Below, in pieces: positions 62,579 through 64,000 of a stretch of 64,000 nt of DNA; the first letter of the stretch is position 1; every line of letters begins with the position of its first letter. Source of the DNA: Pithys albifrons albifrons (taxonomy: Eukaryota > Chordata > Aves > Passeriformes > Thamnophilidae); assembly GCF_047495875.1 (NCBI RefSeq), contig NC_092462.1, positions 37,105,523 through 37,169,522 on the forward strand, read 5' to 3'. The translations under genes and the position numbers were made by a program. The notes below the pieces were generated by a model. It was not told the origin of the DNA, did not search any database, and saw only the letters and a program-made list of their open reading frames with translations.

Positions 62579-62706
62579 TCAGATCTGTATAAAGTGCAAA
62601 CTCTAGTTCTTATTATTGTTAGAAGTCAAAGACTTCAAGCCATCAGATCTGTATAAAGTGCAAACTCTAGTTCTTATTAATGTTAGAAGTCAAAGAATTC
62701 AAGCCA
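62579..62706. repeat. tandem duplication, 2 x 64 bp
   Basis: Unit 1 (62579-62642) and unit 2 (62643-62706) both run from TCAGATCTGTATAAAGTGCA to TTCAAGCCA. They differ at only two positions by eye (TTATTG/TTAATG and GACTTC/GAATTC). This is a direct, spacer-free duplication of unique DNA. Confidence 0.95.
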
Positions 62707-63861
62707 TTCTTTCTAAAATTTTCACATAGAGCAATGGGGGCATTTATTTATTTTGGTAGCTGTTTGCTACATATTCACTTTATCTTGAGGACAGTGTTGA
62801 TTTTTCCAGAAAATAAGGTTTTGGTTTTCTTGGCTATCCTAAAATAATTTATTGAGGATTTGAATTATTAGACGTGGGACAATAAGGAGCTGCCTCATTT
62901 GATTTTTTTTAATTACAGGAATTTCATTTTTACAGGCAAATTATTAGTCCCTATTGTCGTCATATACGGCTATATGAGAAAAGAAAGGCAGACATGCAAC
63001 TGTTGTTTGGAAATGGTAACAAGGAATTTAAATTTTAGAAGTTGAACTTACTAACTTCTGGATAGGACTGCTATTGGCCTTGCTCAATGGGCACTTGACC
63101 CAGGAACCTTTGCAGAGATGAAAGATGGAGGTAACCACGTCAGTTCCATTACAGCACTGTGGCTGCAGTAAACCAAATCAGCAGATGTTGTAAATTTAAA
63201 AGAAACACATTTTGTATCAGCTAAAACTCCTGAAAATAGCCCTCTTCTGACTGATATTCTTCCTTTTTTTTCTTTATTCTGTCATATTTTTCTCAGCTTT
63301 TTTAAGTGAGGGCTGAGTGATTAGCAAAATATGTATTCCTTCATAATTCTTTATGATCATGTAGTTATTCTCTTGTTTGGCTGTGTTACATACTGACTGT
63401 TTGACTCAGAAGGGAATCAGGATTTTTGATGAGACTTTGGCCTTCAGAGACAGTTTCAGGTCAATTTCAATGTAGTGCTTCTGTACAGCAAGCTTTCCAT
63501 GATCATGGCCTCCCCTCTTCCCCAAAAAATTTATTCCAGCAGATAAAAGGTATCTCTTTTTTTTTTTTTTCCATTGATGCTTTGTTGGAACATTGTCATT
63601 TCTTTAGCAGCTTCTCCAGAAAAAAATATTTAACAAGATTTTTAGAACTTTTTCTGAAATATCTGTAGGAGAGATGGACCTCATGGGGTTTTCTTTCCTT
63701 AACATTTTTGTGGAATCAAAATCAGTCCTGATGCTTTCCTATGTATCCAAACCTAGACCTTAAAAAATCCTTCTGTTGAAATCCTCTTAGTTAATAGAAT
63801 ATCACTGTAGAACATTTTGCCTACTTAATTTCTCCAGCAACGTCTCACTAAGAATATTAAC
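62707..63861. other. unique DNA, no gene seen
   Basis: No recognised element. A T-run of about 14-15 bases lies near 63556-63570. Confidence 0.5.
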
Positions 63862-64000
63862 CAAATTAGAGAAGACAGAGAGGAGACCACTCTCTGCAAC
63901 TACCTGAAAGGAGATTGTAGCAACATGAAGATCAGTCTACTGTCCCAAGTAACAAGCAATAGGTCAAGAGGAAATGGCCTCAGGTTGCACTAGGGGAGGT
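63862..64000 (+). mobile_element. CR1 LINE 3' part, cut by window end
   Basis: AACTACCTGAAAGGAGATTG followed by TAGCAACATG, then CCCAAGTAACAAGCAATAGG, GAGGAAATGGCCTCAGGTTG and CACTAGGGGAGGT, is the plus-strand CR1 3' UTR just after ORF2. The rest of the 3' end should lie just beyond the window. Confidence 0.9.

Noticed and set aside
1..64000. Bacterial or phage features (operons, CRISPR arrays, attachment sites)
   Set aside because: Base composition, CR1 and SINE content, microsatellites and lack of long open frames are those of a vertebrate genome. No array of direct repeats with spacers is present.

Overview
This window looks like AT-rich vertebrate intergenic or deep-intronic DNA from a bird, most likely a passerine. 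I find no host protein-coding exon. The longest open reading frame in unique sequence is 154 codons and I recognise nothing in it. Every stretch with convincing similarity to known sequence is a transposable element or its remains. The bird assignment rests on many CR1 LINE fragments (3' ends carrying the ATTCTATG-type terminus), bird-type ERVL-like solo LTRs, and two short SINEs with a tRNA-Ile head joined to a CR1 tail, which is the layout of the passerine family TguSINE1. A second SINE type has a 5S rRNA head and a (CATA)n tail, and may point to a lineage that carried an RTE retrotransposon (suboscines are one candidate). That last step is tentative.

Layout. 0-5.4 kb: unique DNA with a CR1 3' end (about 2.45-3.32 kb, minus). 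5.38-5.95 kb: CpG-rich solo LTR with a perfect 5-bp target duplication. 7.06-7.20 kb: TguSINE1-like copy. 7.2-17.3 kb: AT-rich DNA in which I recognise no element. 17.36-19.2 kb: old CR1 with endonuclease/reverse transcriptase remains, minus strand. 21.6-28.3 kb: three same-strand copies of a 5S-derived SINE, interleaved with two CR1 3' ends. The third copy begins with a tRNA-Gln-like sequence placed before the 5S part, and the whole unit is bounded by an 11/12-bp direct repeat. 30.1-32.86 kb: a minus-strand CR1 scrap next to a plus-strand CR1 that keeps ORF1 and endonuclease remains but lacks the reverse transcriptase core. 38.54-39.10 kb and 48.20-48.83 kb: two more solo LTRs, each with a perfect 5-bp target duplication. 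41.6-42.36 kb: CR1 3' end whose tail resembles that of the TguSINE1-like copies. 43.3-43.86 kb: LTR-like patch with TATA and ATTAAA signals. 58.80-58.94 kb: second TguSINE1-like copy. 61.0 kb: an (AAT)n array of about 23 units. 62.58-62.71 kb: 64-bp tandem duplication. 63.86 kb to the end: CR1 running off the window.

The best candidate for something little described is the tRNA-Gln/5S rRNA chimeric SINE at 27.93-28.30 kb with its two 5'-truncated relatives. All alignments were made by eye against remembered consensus sequences. Family names and outer borders should be read with that in mind.
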